From positions 364,760,067 to 364,824,066 of the forward strand of contig OY728157.1 of assembly GCA_963277665.1 (NCBI GenBank): 64,000 bases of DNA. The letters run 5' to 3'. Shown here in pieces: positions 43,501 through 56,240 of this stretch. The stretch's first letter is position 1. Every line of letters starts with the position of its first letter. The position numbers were made by a program, and so were the translations under genes. Below the pieces are notes generated by a model. It was not told the origin of the DNA. It made no database searches and saw only the letters and a list, made by a program, of their open reading frames with translations. The DNA comes from Viscum album. Lineage: Eukaryota; Streptophyta; Magnoliopsida; Santalales; Viscaceae.

Positions 43501-46500
43501 AGGAAAATTACAATAGTGCAGACCCTATATATCCATGCTTGAACAAGTTTTTCCATCCGATTATCAAAATTTCATATTAATAGACTTCTCAACTTTATCT
43601 AGATATGTGTTTTGAAATAACTTCCACATCCCTTAACAATATAGTAATATTTTGGATTATTAGTTCACTCATTATGTGATCTTGGAATTGGAAAACATAT
43701 TATCGAGAGACATCTTTAATAAAGAGGCTCTAACTGATCTGTGTTTTCTTATGTGGAACTCTAAATTAACTATATAAAACCATTAATAAATTCTAGAGGA
43801 TTATACACAATAAAAATGGTTATATAACTCCTTCTGGTTTTCAAAAAACACCAAATTTGGAATAAAAAATTGTATTTTTACCATATGGGAGGGTTGAAGA
43901 CAGAATAGATGTGTGCATATGGGGTTTAGTGGACATGCACTGAATTCAGAGGTCATTTGAAGAAGGTAATAATATATGTGGCCATCCAGATTTCATAGAC
44001 ATAAATATACAATAATTCATAATTTATTCCAAAACTATTAGCCTTCTTATCAAAAACCAACCCAGGTTAACCTACAACTTCACCCAAGTTTCTTTGAGAA
44101 AAATTCTCGAGGAATGTGTTTGATCACCCTAAGATGAAAGTTAGTGCAAGGTAATAAAAAATATCTAAGTGGGAACAATTCCAACCTCCTAACACTAGTA
44201 AATAAACACCATAATCTTTCCGAGAGTCTAACCTCATGTATATATTTTGGATATACATGAATAAAAAATCAAAATATTTGAAATATTATCTTATCAAATA
44301 AGGAATACCATTTAAATAAAGTAATACATACTAAATAAAATGAAAATAACTATAAAAAACAATATAGGATAAGGATAGAACATTAGATATAATTAAAGAA
44401 CACTAAGGTTAATATAAAAGATATCATGGAATTCTTTGAAATAAGTAATACCACTCGAGGACAACGATGTGACCCTAGGCCACCATCACTAACTAATGTA
44501 ACCAGAAAATTGGAATGACCATGAATTCCATCAAACCTAGAAAATTATCTCACTGATTTCTAAAATAATGAATCAAGGATACATACACAAAAAAATTTCT
44601 ATATAGGGTGTTATCTAAGCTAACCAAGTTGGATTTCTCCAATGATTTTATAAAATTATTTTTACAAGATATTTCATTAATACTACTATGAAATAATTTT
44701 TAATAAATATTTTCTATTTTCTTAATTTTACAAGAAAAAATAACATTATTAAATCTTAACGTCATTCCACTTTTTAAAGAACTAATAATTCATATTAAAT
44801 GAAATTCTAAGTTAAAAAAACACGAGTTTCCTTTAAACACCATTTGAAATATTTGTTTAAAAAAAGACTGTCTGAGTAAGACTTAAACCATGGATAAAGA
44901 AAATAAACCAAATCCCATTTTTTAAATCTACATAATTTAAAACGTTTTATTAAGAACAAAAAATAGTTTTAAGTAAGATGTTAAAATCAATATAAGGTGT
45001 TAAATGGATATAAGAATAACATGGGTTTACAAGATAAATGATTAACCAATTAACAGCTAAAAAAAATTATAATTTAAATTTAATGAAAATAAAAGGAATC
45101 AAATGATAGAGAACCAATATAACCAATATAAATAATAAAAATGTGGAAGAAAATATATAACACAAGGTAATTTTTTTAACAAAATATTAATAAATTCCAA
45201 ATAATAATTACTATCAGGACTAATTAGTATAGATATCTAAGAAAAAAAATTTAATCATATGAAACTTCATTCTTCATAGTGAGAGAATCCTAGATGTACC
45301 CATTAGAATCATTTGTGGGCCTCTAAATACAGTTTTCATAAAAAAAATCCCTCGACTGACTCCCACTAGCCTCACCAGAGATCACTCACTATAGTTTGGA
45401 ATCTTAAATTAATAAGGGAGACTTGTTAGTGAATAAACATAACTATAATAGGAACAATATGTTTATCCCTCACCTAAAAAACCCCAGTTCTTATTGGACC
45501 CATATGCATTCATTACCTAAATGATTTGTAATATGGGTTTTACAAAACTCCAATGGAACTACGATGAACCATTTGTAGAACCAGTGATTCTCACATTGAG
45601 TCATTCAAGGATTTAGTGTGCCTATAAATAAGGATAAAAATGTAATCCACGACATGAGGACTTTTCTAATGATGGGTGATTTTCTTAGGAAAAACAGAGT
45701 TGTGTGGTGCGATTTCGAAGGAGATAATATCTCTTTAGAGAACTGGTGTAGCTGGTGTAAACATGATGTATGTGTTATCAGAGTGAATTTCCAGGGGTTT
45801 AGGTCCTTTAGACATGTGATGAGGGGAATATTTTTGGACAATATATAATGATTTTCCATTGGATATGTGATCAAGGTTTGAAAAAAATCAGGTGGATTTC
45901 TTATGGGTTTTTATGATTGACAGACATGAGTCCCACATTGAAGTGGGGTGGATTTCATAATTCCTAATAGTATGGATGGAAATCATTTCTTAGAAATGTG
46001 ATCGTTTCCTCTGATGTGTTAGATCCCTAGGAGAAAAATTCAAGATGTGGGATTCTAAAGATGAAAATATATGGGTAGAGTGATTTTGGGGTAGTTGTAC
46101 AACCAAATGGATTATTATAAAGTGTTTTGTATTTTCTCTATATTTTAATGAAATGGCCATTAAATATCTCTTGGAGTTGGGTGATAATAGAGATGCCAAT
46201 GTATGAAGATATTGATGGTATGAGATATATCTTGGTGTTATTATGGATCACATGTATTGACATTTGACACTATTGGATATCTTGAGGAAGACCCATTTAT
46301 AAATAGAGTTTAAGGAATCCATTGAGAGGATAATTTTTTAGAATTGAAACATCTAATACCATATGACTATTGTTTTTTATTTTTTTTAATGAATGATAAG
46401 TGTCATTGGATGGATAGAGAGCTATCTTCTATAGGTTCTTAATCAGGTTGATAAGTTAGTTATTTTGGAGAAAAAAAATTCTAGCTAAATTTAATGAGAA

Positions 46501-46982
46501 TCTATCCATAGTTTTCATGATTGAATGATGATAAAATAAATGGAGGATATGCCATGGATGATGATTGGATAATGATGAAATTTGATTTTGGGAATTTTTG
46601 TTGAAGTTAGAGTTACATTGAATTTCTCTAAGGAGTTTTCCTATACTAGAAAATGATTTGGGGATTCTTCTAGTCAAATTTTAGAAGTTTAGATATATTA
46701 TCAAAGTTACATAATTTATTTTGATATAAATTGGAGTTATTGAAGGTTCCTATACAAGGTTTTATGTAGTTTTGAGTTTAGTTATGAAATTTTTGGAATT
46801 GTGATTTGACGATGAAAAATTGACCAAGGCGTAATTTTATTTTCATAAAACAGAAATTTCGAAGAAAAATAAGCTAATTGTGATATGTAATACTGTCTGG
46901 GTGATATATAATGAAATATTGGATTTAAAATATGATAGGTCACATGTTTCATATGGTAGGTAACATTTTTTTTGATACATAA
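40590..46982. other. Decayed AT-rich repeat DNA, no gene recognised
   Basis: Apart from the 36-bp tandem array at 41091, I find no domain, terminal repeat or RNA gene. All open frames are under 95 codons and resemble nothing. TATA-like words with flanking context (CCTATAAATAAGG near 45620, TTATAAATAGAG near 46289, plus strand) may be remains of old LTR promoters. Confidence 0.4.
41091..41261. repeat. Tandem array of about 36-bp units
   Basis: Five imperfect units of the type AAGGTCATGCATCAATGACC followed by ATTGAAGTTCCTTTTT. The first part of each unit is a near-palindrome (GGTCATgcatcaATGACC), so each unit could form a hairpin. Confidence 0.7.
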
Positions 46983-48499
46983 CATATCTGCAATGTTCTA
47001 GCATGTATCACTATGAATAATTACTAGAAGGGTGGAACCACATGACCTTAGGTTTGGCTCCTCATAGGTAGAGGCTTCTAACTAGTTGTGGGAGTTAAGG
47101 GGGTATTGTGGAAAGACTATACCCCATATATCTGAGTGAGAAATTGTAAAATAAATAACAAAATATCATACAAAACTATCAAAGTACATAGATAACAAGA
47201 TAAAAAAATATACAATAACAAATAAAACGATGATACATAGGCATATAATAAAGACCGCTCATTGGGTGATCATACATAGAAACTATAGAAAATAAATAAA
47301 ATAAAAATGACTCCTTATTATATCCCTGATCCGTACTATATCTGAGTTTGAAGAATATGAGCTATCCTTCTGGATCTTTCAAAAATCGAGCCCCTTCCCC
47401 ACCTATACCTACAACCAAGTGATAGTCTGTTTGGGTACCTAAGTGTAATAGCGGGATGAACATGGTGTATGTACAAAAATTATCAAGTCACCTCCAATAC
47501 AAACCCTTACAAAATAGACAAAAAGTGATATATGGAAGTTACATGATGGTATTAATAAACAACTTATAAAAAATAAATTAATAAACACTATCGATAACAA
47601 TAACTTAGTAGTTTTTTACCCTATTATATAGATAATGAACTGGGTTCATGGTCCACGTCGATATATGACCTAGGGAATATAGTACATTAGAATAACAACC
47701 CATGGAAATCTATACCACAATATATAATGGTTTTTTAAGAACATCCCCAATATTGTGGGTGACTCAACCGCACCCACTAAAGACCCTACGTACCCCCTGA
47801 TAGATATAATGTGATAGGAACTATATCCTACCTCTAGAACTATAATCCTGATACCAAATCAAGTGGGACCCACTAATAGTATCACAAAACACTATATAAT
47901 GGTTTTTTGTAACACAACCTCCCCATAGAAGGTTTTTATAAACCCCATGTAGGATGTTTTCATGACCACCCAGAAGGGTGTTTTCTTTCCAACAAAATAT
48001 TCACCATCTCAAGGGTGTTTCCCATTTTGAACATAACACAAGAAAAAACAAAAATAATAATAATTGTGAGAACCCTAAGGTAATACCATATTTGGGTATG
48101 CCAAAATAAATAAATGATAACCTAGTAAATTCACTACCACGAGCATTTTATCTCATAACCTTTTTCCCATATCAACCGTTGTTCAATTTATTACATTCAT
48201 AGAATGGCCTCATAAGCACTAAGAGTTTGGTTTAGGTTCTAAGGTGATACCATAACCATCCATACTCATTTTAAAAGAACACCCTTTCTCCAAGGTCAAT
48301 ATGTCACCAGTGAACCCACTTGGGCCCCCTAGGTCACCACAAAAACTATGACACGCCACTTGGGGTCCTCAATTTGTATATCGAGTTTAAGGTCAACACC
48401 CATCATAATGAGGGAATTCCATCCCTCGGTAGTGATGTACATAGTACTAAATACTAATCCTCAAGGTAATGTCACATCAAGAACATTCTAGTGAGATGG

Positions 48500-49420
48500 C
48501 TCATGGGCCAGCTCGATGTCCATGGTAATGACAGGTTGGTCCACATACCTTGTAATAACTGGGGCTCGCTACAACACATGCACCCCTAATTAACAAGGCT
48601 ATGGGTCCCAACCATAATGGTGCCACCTGTTGACCCACATACAAATGAAACCCTCCCCAAGGTCCACCAATATTTCTAAACACATCATCAGACTAATGAC
48701 TATCCTCAAAGGATAAAACAATTTCTTTTGAGTGTACTTATTCCCCACTCGCACACACTTTGGGAAATTTACTTGGAGGTCATCCATCCTGATCACTATT
48801 ATTAGCCAAACCTTATCAACTATGAAGTTATATCATATAATATATTAAAAAAAAATTATACCTTGTTGAAATTATTTATACAATTTAACCATTTAAATAT
48901 TTAATATTCTATGGTGTTTCATTCACCCCACCTCTAGATTAAATTTTTTTCACTGTGGTATCTATATATCTACCTGGGTAGTCCCATATCACTTTGAACT
49001 ATGATCTTACTCCAATACTAATGTAATAACTGGATCCCACTACAATATAGGTACCTTAACATGACATTGATGTTATATCCTGGACAAATAGGTTCCACCA
49101 TGTTTCCCATAGACACATAGCCCCTTCTTGGGGGGCCCCACATACTGAATGAGTCATTAGACTAATGAATACCCACATGTTATAACACGTGTTCTTTAAA
49201 TTGAACTTTTTCCTCACATTCACTCACCTTAAGAAATATCTACGGAGGTCACCCATAATGATCACTATTATAAGCTAAACCTCTTTAACTTTGGAGTTAT
49301 AACTAGGTAGGATCCCAAAAAGAATGGTATACCTTGTTGACGTGGGTCATAGAATTTACCTATTTAACCATTTTACATTCTACGTTGTTACACACCCCAC
49401 TATGTTAATAATTTACCCAA
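48500..49420. repeat. Tandem duplication with about 470-bp unit
   Basis: Two diverged copies in the same orientation. Paired anchors are GTAATAACTGG (48551 and 49022), CAGACTAATGA or TAGACTAATGA (48688 and 49168), TGATCACTATTATTAGCCAAAC or TGATCACTATTATAAGCTAAAC (48790 and 49258), TATACCTTGTTGA (48858 and 49329) and AATTTAACCATTT or TATTTAACCATTT (48883 and 49359). Spacing is constant at about 470 bp. Confidence 0.7.
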
Positions 49421-50607
49421 GGTGTATGCCACACATGTTTTCACATCTTCAGGGTGAGACAAATTCAACCCAGTTTTAATTCAATGAGCCAAAGGGATCC
49501 AAGGTTTTAGGTGGTTAATATATTAAACAGATGGAATAACTCTTCAAAATCACAACACCATTTCCAAGAGTTATAAAAGGTCAAATAAATGAGGGTCATT
49601 GAGTCACAATCACTATAGTCAAATGTCTTAAGGAGTCCATATGATGCAGGGCCTCACAAAAATAGTCATAAACTATGCCATCAGCAGCCAAGGTCGGTTA
49701 GGTAACGCTTGAGGGTCACCATGGCCCTTGTCACTTTTCTCATTACATGAAAATATGGAAGTTTTTAACTATTTACTTATAATATAAAAAATTTAATATA
49801 AAAATTGAAATTCATTTTTTAAATAAGGATTTATTGACCATATTAGAGAGACTGAATATCTACATTCCCCATAAGAAAAGTATAAATCCATAGGGATATT
49901 TACAAGACCACTTACCTAAATTAAATAATCTTTACCCATTTTTTAATTAATCATCAGGTATCTCCACCTATCCTCTCCAAGCACATCCATGCCTCAAACT
50001 AGCTCTCGTTACCACTCGATCTCAAACCTCACATCACAAATCATAAATCACTAATTATACACAATTATAATTAATTATTTAATTTAAACCAATGTGGAAT
50101 AATTACCAAACCAGTCACCACTATGTCCTCATATCATCAACCAACCACACTAAGAGGCTCTATAGAACACCACAGCCCCAACTCGATGAAAATCCAGCAC
50201 CACCAGTACATTTTCATTAACAAAGTATATTTTATTTAAGACAAAAATCTTAGAAAGTCCACCATGGTGATATACCTCATTATAATTAAAATTGGTGGTA
50301 CATAGATGACATATTTGGATATAGTCTAGCTAGAATACAAGAAACACCAAAAAATAGGTGATTTGGCCATTATCTATTGAAATATCTAAAAAATCTATAA
50401 ACCAAAAGAAAACTACATCATCATGGGGGAAAGAGGAATAAGAAAAAAATAGGGGATGTGGGACATACCTTGAATCATCCCCAAAAATTTCATCAAACAG
50501 TGCCTAACCTGGAGAAAGACCAAGGAGGGGAGCGGGTAAGACCACATAGGTTGTTTGGCCAATAAATGAAGGGGGTAGGGGGTCTGAACCCCTCTTAAAC
50601 TTGGATT

Positions 50608-50618
50608 GGGGGGGGGGG
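50608..50618 (+). repeat. Poly-G run
   Basis: Eleven consecutive G, with GGGGGTAGGGGG 40 bp upstream (50570-50581), in otherwise AT-rich DNA. Confidence 0.9.
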
Positions 50619-53510
50619 AAGTAGATTGTTAATTCAAACCCTTAAAAGCCCCACTGATTGGACGATGAGTCCGATTGTGGAACAAAGTCACTAACTTGGT
50701 GACCAACTAGTAGGTGTCTATCGACCAATGAAAACTAGTATCATAAACACCGAAGAGTTTCTCAAATTCATTCCGGAGCCTCTTGGTTACCTACCAAACC
50801 TTATTCCTTATTTGAAAAAACTCATTTAATGTGTTAAAACTCTCGAAATTTCATTCCAAACCATGTTTTAAAATATGTCCCCTCAAGTACCTTAAAATAA
50901 AATTTAATTTGATTTTTTTCTAACTGTATGGAATCATAATATTGAAACCTCCATCCATAATTCTTAGTGTCCCCAAGAATCTTTGATGGTCATCCAAATT
51001 AAACTGTTGTCCTAACTTGATCACCAAATCAGGTTCAAATATCCCTACTCCATCCTTGAATTCCAAATGTACAGTCAATGTGTATTCCATAAATTAATGC
51101 ATTCAAACCACCAAAACATGACCCATAGCTCAAATTTCATCCCAAAACACTAATATGGTGCTTTATGATAACCATATTTCTTGAGAATACCATTTTTTAT
51201 CCACCGGATATTTCATATGTCCCATGGTGATCCAACTATAGGGATTAGCTTATAATGCCAATTATGAACAAAGATGAATCCCCACCATTGAAATTGTTTA
51301 TCAAAAAACATTATTAGTTGTCCATTGACATTTTTGGCATAGTTCCCAACCTTCCAAACCTCAAATAATGTGAGATCATTGGTCAAATAGTTGTATCAAT
51401 TTTTATTTAAATATTCAATGCTAAAATTCATGTGAACCCACTTACCACAAAAGTTACTAGATACACTAGAATTACTTTTAATTTCCCAAATAACAAATAA
51501 AACATTCCCATCATATCCAAAATGGGTTATCCAATGTAGTTTATATCTCTCCATATAAAATTCCACTCAAGAGTACAAGTTGAACATCCCATTGATGACC
51601 TATCTAGAAAATGATCTGCTTCATCCATTGATGCATCGCTCAAAGCACCCGATCACAATACCTTTACATCCAAAGGTAAGCTAATATTATCAAAATGTAT
51701 CCTATAACATATAACACTAATTCTTTGTTGAATTATATTTCTGGATCCTTAATAAATATAAAACTAATTTCATACTACTCCATGAGAAACGATTCACCAT
51801 CGATCCAAAGAACCCTTGTATTATCACTAATTCATTATGAGCATAATGAAAATTCATTGAATCCTTCCAATTTATTATTCATATTCACATATATAATTCA
51901 AAAAGAAATATAATTATAATTGATTTTATTGGAAAACCAGAATTCAGTGCCACTATGACTGTTTGATGGTCAATTTTAGGCACCTGTATCCCTCAAACAT
52001 GAGGGTCGTATGACTACGACTGAAATCCTGATACACACCATAAGATTTTCTCTTTTCTCACATCACTAGATGAAGCTACTGGTCTTCATATATTGTATCC
52101 CATTCAACACCAAACATAATGGTTAGATATTGAAAAAATCACTCATAATTGGTAATTTTTATGAGTCATAATTTATTACCTCTTCTTGACCCTTGGGAAC
52201 TTAATCCATTGAATCCCCAAAAATTCAATCCCAAATGAGGATATCCACTCTCAACCTGCCACTAGTGCACTCCAAACCATATGGATACACTTATGCCACC
52301 TTAAGAGTTATACCACATCAGGTTCATTCTTATTCATATACATTCCACTCATTCAGAGAAATATTCATCATTACCATCCGCTAACATAATCATTAAGAGA
52401 GAGTTCAAACTTATAATTTTCTTCTAATGCCTCTTTCAGCATTGGTCTTTGGATCATACACTTCCCTACACTTATTTATAACAAAATCATACCTCATGTG
52501 GCCACACAAACTCTCTATATCACATTTAAATGAAATAGATTTATGTTCCCATACCACATGATCATTGAGACACATATTATGATCCCATTAGTACCATGTC
52601 ATCAAACTAGGCTCACATGCCTCAATCAATGACCATGCTACTCTTTCATTTCAGTATTACTTGAACAGAAAACCCTTGGCACTTCTATTCAAAATAATCC
52701 ATAGATCCTATGACAATCTTAACAACATTATTAAGATCTATACAAAGACATAATAAAACCAAAATCATCATCAAATTCTTCTACACCAATTTTATAAGAT
52801 CCTCTAGTGTCAACATGGACATGTACATGACCAATAATTCCCTATAAATGACACCTTGATACCCAAAATAAGCATTACTCAATGAGATCATTATCTCTAA
52901 CACTATATGCATCCAAGTGATACCGATGTCCACTAAACTATCTAACAAGGACCCTTTCCCTTCTCTTGACCTACAAACATGCAGTCTTCTCAGGTACCCA
53001 ATGATGGCCCGAGTAGGGTGTGAGTACAACTCAGTAGGCCACCACCAACGGTGTCTAAAAAATATCCTGTATAAACAGGTAGTGCATGCAAAATGAAAAT
53101 GAATGATAATTTCCAATTAATTAATTTAGGTTCGATTAGCCAATTTTTGAGCCAAAGACGTTACCACATCCGTTACCATTCATTAAACACCAAATATCAT
53201 CACTCACCATCTCATCACATTTTAATGGATTAATCATATACATTATGTTACATGGGTCTAAGGCCAACAATCACATGCAAGAGGGTTAACACATCGTTAT
53301 CCTATCTCACCAGGACTAACCCCCTCATAGCAACCATATCCTCGCCTCGAAGCCTTAGTCCGGGTGGATGAAACCATTTAGAGAATAGACCCTCAGTCCC
53401 CATTCCTAACCCGTGCATTTTGGGTGGAGTTTAGAACCTCAGTCTTAGCTCAACCCATGGGCATAGATCCTCAAGTCATACCCCACTCTACGAAGCCATG
53501 TGCACATGAG

Positions 53511-53530
53511 TATATATATATATATATATA
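53511..53530. repeat. (TA)n microsatellite in the LTR
   Basis: Ten TA units, with a shorter run at the same place of the other LTR (61005-61019). Confidence 0.9.
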
Positions 53531-54439
53531 AGTAACCATCAACCATCCAAACCATTTACCTTTGACAAACACTATTCACAACACCCCAAATGGGAATCCA
53601 CATCATGCCCTAACCCATTAAAAAATTACCATTTCACATTATTTAACCATTCACCCAATTCCCATGTGTTATGCCTAACTCACTAAGAATTTAGAAGTAG
53701 ACCCATAAACTATCCATTATGGTATTTAATCATTTTACACATTAACCTATTAAACCCATTCATCATTTCCATGATTCATCCATTCATTCCAACAAGTTTA
53801 TCAAGGGCTCTACAATTTACTACCACAAGTTCACTTGTTTAATAACAATCCCTAAACCTGGGAAAAGACGGCACATCCCATTGATGGTCCCAATTAGGTC
53901 ATGTCATTATCAACGCCTCCCACAGAGATCATGATAGTTCCCATTTATCATTTTTAAGCATCATTCATACCAAACACATAGAGGTTGATCAAAGATAATC
54001 AAAAGTAAACCATGGGAAAAACCACACATGCATAAACCCACCATAAAACTATGGGATAACATTTTTAGACAACCTACCTCGAAACCACGATTGAACGCAC
54101 CCTAAATCGAGTCTTTAGACCTCAATCTGACTAGACTTTTGAGCTTCAACCTTGAATGCACCCAAAAGATAGGGTTTTAGTGCTTCAGAACAAGAGGGAG
54201 AGAAGATACAAACCCTAAACAAAATGGAGAAGGAAGGATGTGATTAGCCGTACCAAGAGCTTTGATCCTCATCCAAAGACACTCTAAACGGACAAGAATC
54301 GAAGGAGAACCACCCAAGAGAAGCTTGGGTTGGCCAAGTTCGTCACTAGGGTTGAGAGTGGATGAATGGAGAAAAATCCTGAGTGGGGGTTTAAAATCCC
54401 AGAGTGGTAAACTTGTAATTTTTCCCAACTTTAAGAGGC

Positions 54440-54570
54440 CGCATGGTTTGGACGCACAGTTTGAAAAACCGTGTGCAAACTGTGCACATGCTATTGTTCG
54501 GATGAGGAAGGGTTGCACGGTTTGCCTGGGAAGGCTGCACGGTTTACCGTGGCCGTGCACAGGCCATGCA
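54440..54570 (-). repeat. Cluster of GCACGGTTT motifs, left LTR
   Basis: GC-rich block with GCACGGTTTG, GCACAGTTTG, GCATGGTTTG and the inverted CAAACTGTGC, plus nested GTGCACAGG and CCATGCAC words. It lies about 160-290 bp inside the LTR start in element sense, that is, in U3. Confidence 0.7.
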
Positions 54571-54731
54571 CCCAGCCTTGTCTTGCCCGTATTTCCTTTC
54601 TTTCGTGCCTCGATCCCTGAGAACACCCCCAAGGCCTCTCATACTTTCAAAAGACATTCCTTGAAGACTGAAACAAGGGATTCAACCGAAACATAACGAA
54701 AACATACCCTTCCAATAACCGGGATCTTACA

Positions 54732-54744
54732 ACCGCCCCACCTT
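54732..54744 (-). other. Polypurine tract of the third element
   Basis: The minus strand reads AAGGTGGGGCGGT directly before TGTAAGATCCC; one C interrupts the purines and the last base is T. Confidence 0.75.
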
Positions 54745-55060
54745 ATAACGGCTCATCCCCGAGTCGAGTTTCCAAGCCTCATTGACCCACCGAAGAGAAG
54801 AGTTCGGGCCACTGAGCCCACATATCCGATTCTCACTCCCAAGTTTTTTCTTGACCTTTCCCATGCATCCATAGTACTCTAAATAATGGCACAAACTTGA
54901 CTCTCAAGACCTTTTCACTACGATCCACTGCACAAACCAGATGCTCCTCAAAGGACGCATCATCCCCAAGCTCCACATCCTCAACATCAACCATGTGAGA
55001 TGGGCCAGGGTGATACCGACGAAGCTGTGACACATGAAACACATTGTGCATCCCACCATA
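54745..55060 (-). pseudogene. Integrase C-terminus with chromodomain, third element
   Basis: The minus-strand frame from 55051 reads HNVFHVSQLRRYHPGP, then VDRSEKVLRVKFVPLFRVL and WMHGKGQEKTWE before a stop; the frame continues ESDMWAQWPELF beyond it. This is the end of a chromovirus integrase: HDVFHVS-type motif followed by a chromodomain whose conserved W-x-TWE segment is visible. One in-frame stop interrupts it. It lies about 90 bp from the polypurine tract, as in the plus-strand element. Confidence 0.85.
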
Positions 55061-56240
55061 CCACTATAGAGGATCCAATCAGCAAGACACTGGTCTGATC
55101 CTCTCCACAATCTCAAAAGGTCACACATACCTGGGTGCCAACTTACCCTACTTTCAAATCCGACGGTGACCCAACCTTGGCCACACCTGAAGGAACACTT
55201 TATCACCCACCACAAAATTAAGTGGTCTACACTTATGATCTGTAGACGACTTCTGTCTACTATGAGCTGTATCCATCTAATTCTTGATCAACTTAACTCT
55301 CTTTGATGTCTCATGCATGAGACATGGACCAAACAACTAAGATTCACCGGCCTCTAGCCAACACAACGAAGATCTACATGGCCTCCAACAGAGTGCCTCA
55401 AACAATTCCATCTCAATCGTAGCCTGAAAACTTTTATTGTTGGAAAAATCAACTAACGATAGGTAAATCTCAGAAGAACCAACAAAGTCCAATACATAAG
55501 CTCTTAGCATGTCTTCCAACACTTGGATCGTACGCTCCGACTGCCCGTCCTTCTATGGGTGGAAAGCCATACTCAAAAACACCTACGTACCAAGCGCCTT
55601 ATGAAACCCTTGCCAGAAATGCGGTGTGAAACCCAGATCTCAGTCCAAAATTATTGTTAGCGTAACACCTTGAAACTGCACTATTTATCGAACATACAGC
55701 TCACCCAAATGGTCGACTATAAATGTCTCTTGAATTGGTAAGAAATGGGCCACTTTTGTTAACTGATCCACAACCACCCAGATTGCATCATTCTTTTGTG
55801 GAGTCCATGGTAGACCCACAAAAAAATCCATTGTTAAATCATCCCACTTCCATTCCAGAATGGGCAATGGATGCAAAAAACCACCTGGTCATTGATGCTC
55901 GACCTTCACCTGCTGACAGGTAACGCACCGTGCCACAAAGCCCGCAACTTCCTTCATCATTCCAGGCCACCAAAACTTCCTTCGAAGATCACAGTACATC
56001 TTGTTCTAACCAGGATGCACTGCCAACTTTGATGCATGGAACTCACACATCAACTCTTCCCGCACACACTCTAGCACAACCACACAATCATGAAGACGAA
56101 CAAAACCATCCATGCCAATGACCCTCCCAGAAGGTTTCTCCCCACCATTAAACTTTTCCTTCATGTCCAAGCACTCAGGATCATCAAGCATACCTTTCTT
56201 AACTCGACACAAAAGCATCAAATCCATCGTTAAGGAAGCA
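55061..56240 (-). pseudogene. Integrase of the third element, broken
   Basis: In minus sense the core begins near 55875 with ILEWKWDDLTMDFFVGLPWT (first catalytic Asp) and AIWVVVDQLTKVAHFLPI. Near 55520 come MLEDMLRAYVLDFVGS and FQATIEMELFEALCWRPCRS, the C-terminal side of the core. The segments between, with the second Asp and the Glu, are shifted between frames (a RTGSRSVRSK piece in place of the usual TDGQSERT region). A zinc-binding start with cysteines is readable only in fragments near 55940. Confidence 0.82.

Larger units (their letters stand above)
46983..52914 (-). mobile_element. Diverged LTR-like block related to the 60069 LTR (edge only recognisable)
   Basis: From about 46983 to 47480 the sequence aligns in order with the start of the LTRs at 60069 and 63285. 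Shared landmarks are a TAACAT edge, a GGGGGTAT...GACTATACCCC block, GAGT and AAATAA-rich stretches, and TATCTGAGTTTGAAGAATATGAGCT-type sequence. Beyond about 47500 only AT-rich sequence with local duplications remains, and the other edge of this LTR is not found. It may be an LTR of an older element of the same group, here with its PBS side facing left (TTTGATAC near 46971). Nothing in 49420-52914 can be assigned to a gene. Confidence 0.4.
52915..54731 (-). repeat. 3' LTR of the third element, truncated
   Basis: Aligns with 60415-62208 from CATGTCCA-type sequence to GGGATCTTACA. The part matching 60069-60414 is absent. It includes a (TA)n run and the GCACGGTTT motif cluster. Confidence 0.85.

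Noticed and set aside
45605..45874. Overlapping ORFs on both strands near a TATA-like CCTATAAATAAGG
   Set aside because: No domain, and no LTR or gene context confirmed. Only the TATA-like word was noted.
54177..54696. Two overlapping ORFs of about 150 codons on opposite strands
   Set aside because: They lie wholly inside the U3 of an LTR, in a GC-richer block with few stop codons by chance, and neither resembles a known protein. The matching area of the other LTR has shifted frames.
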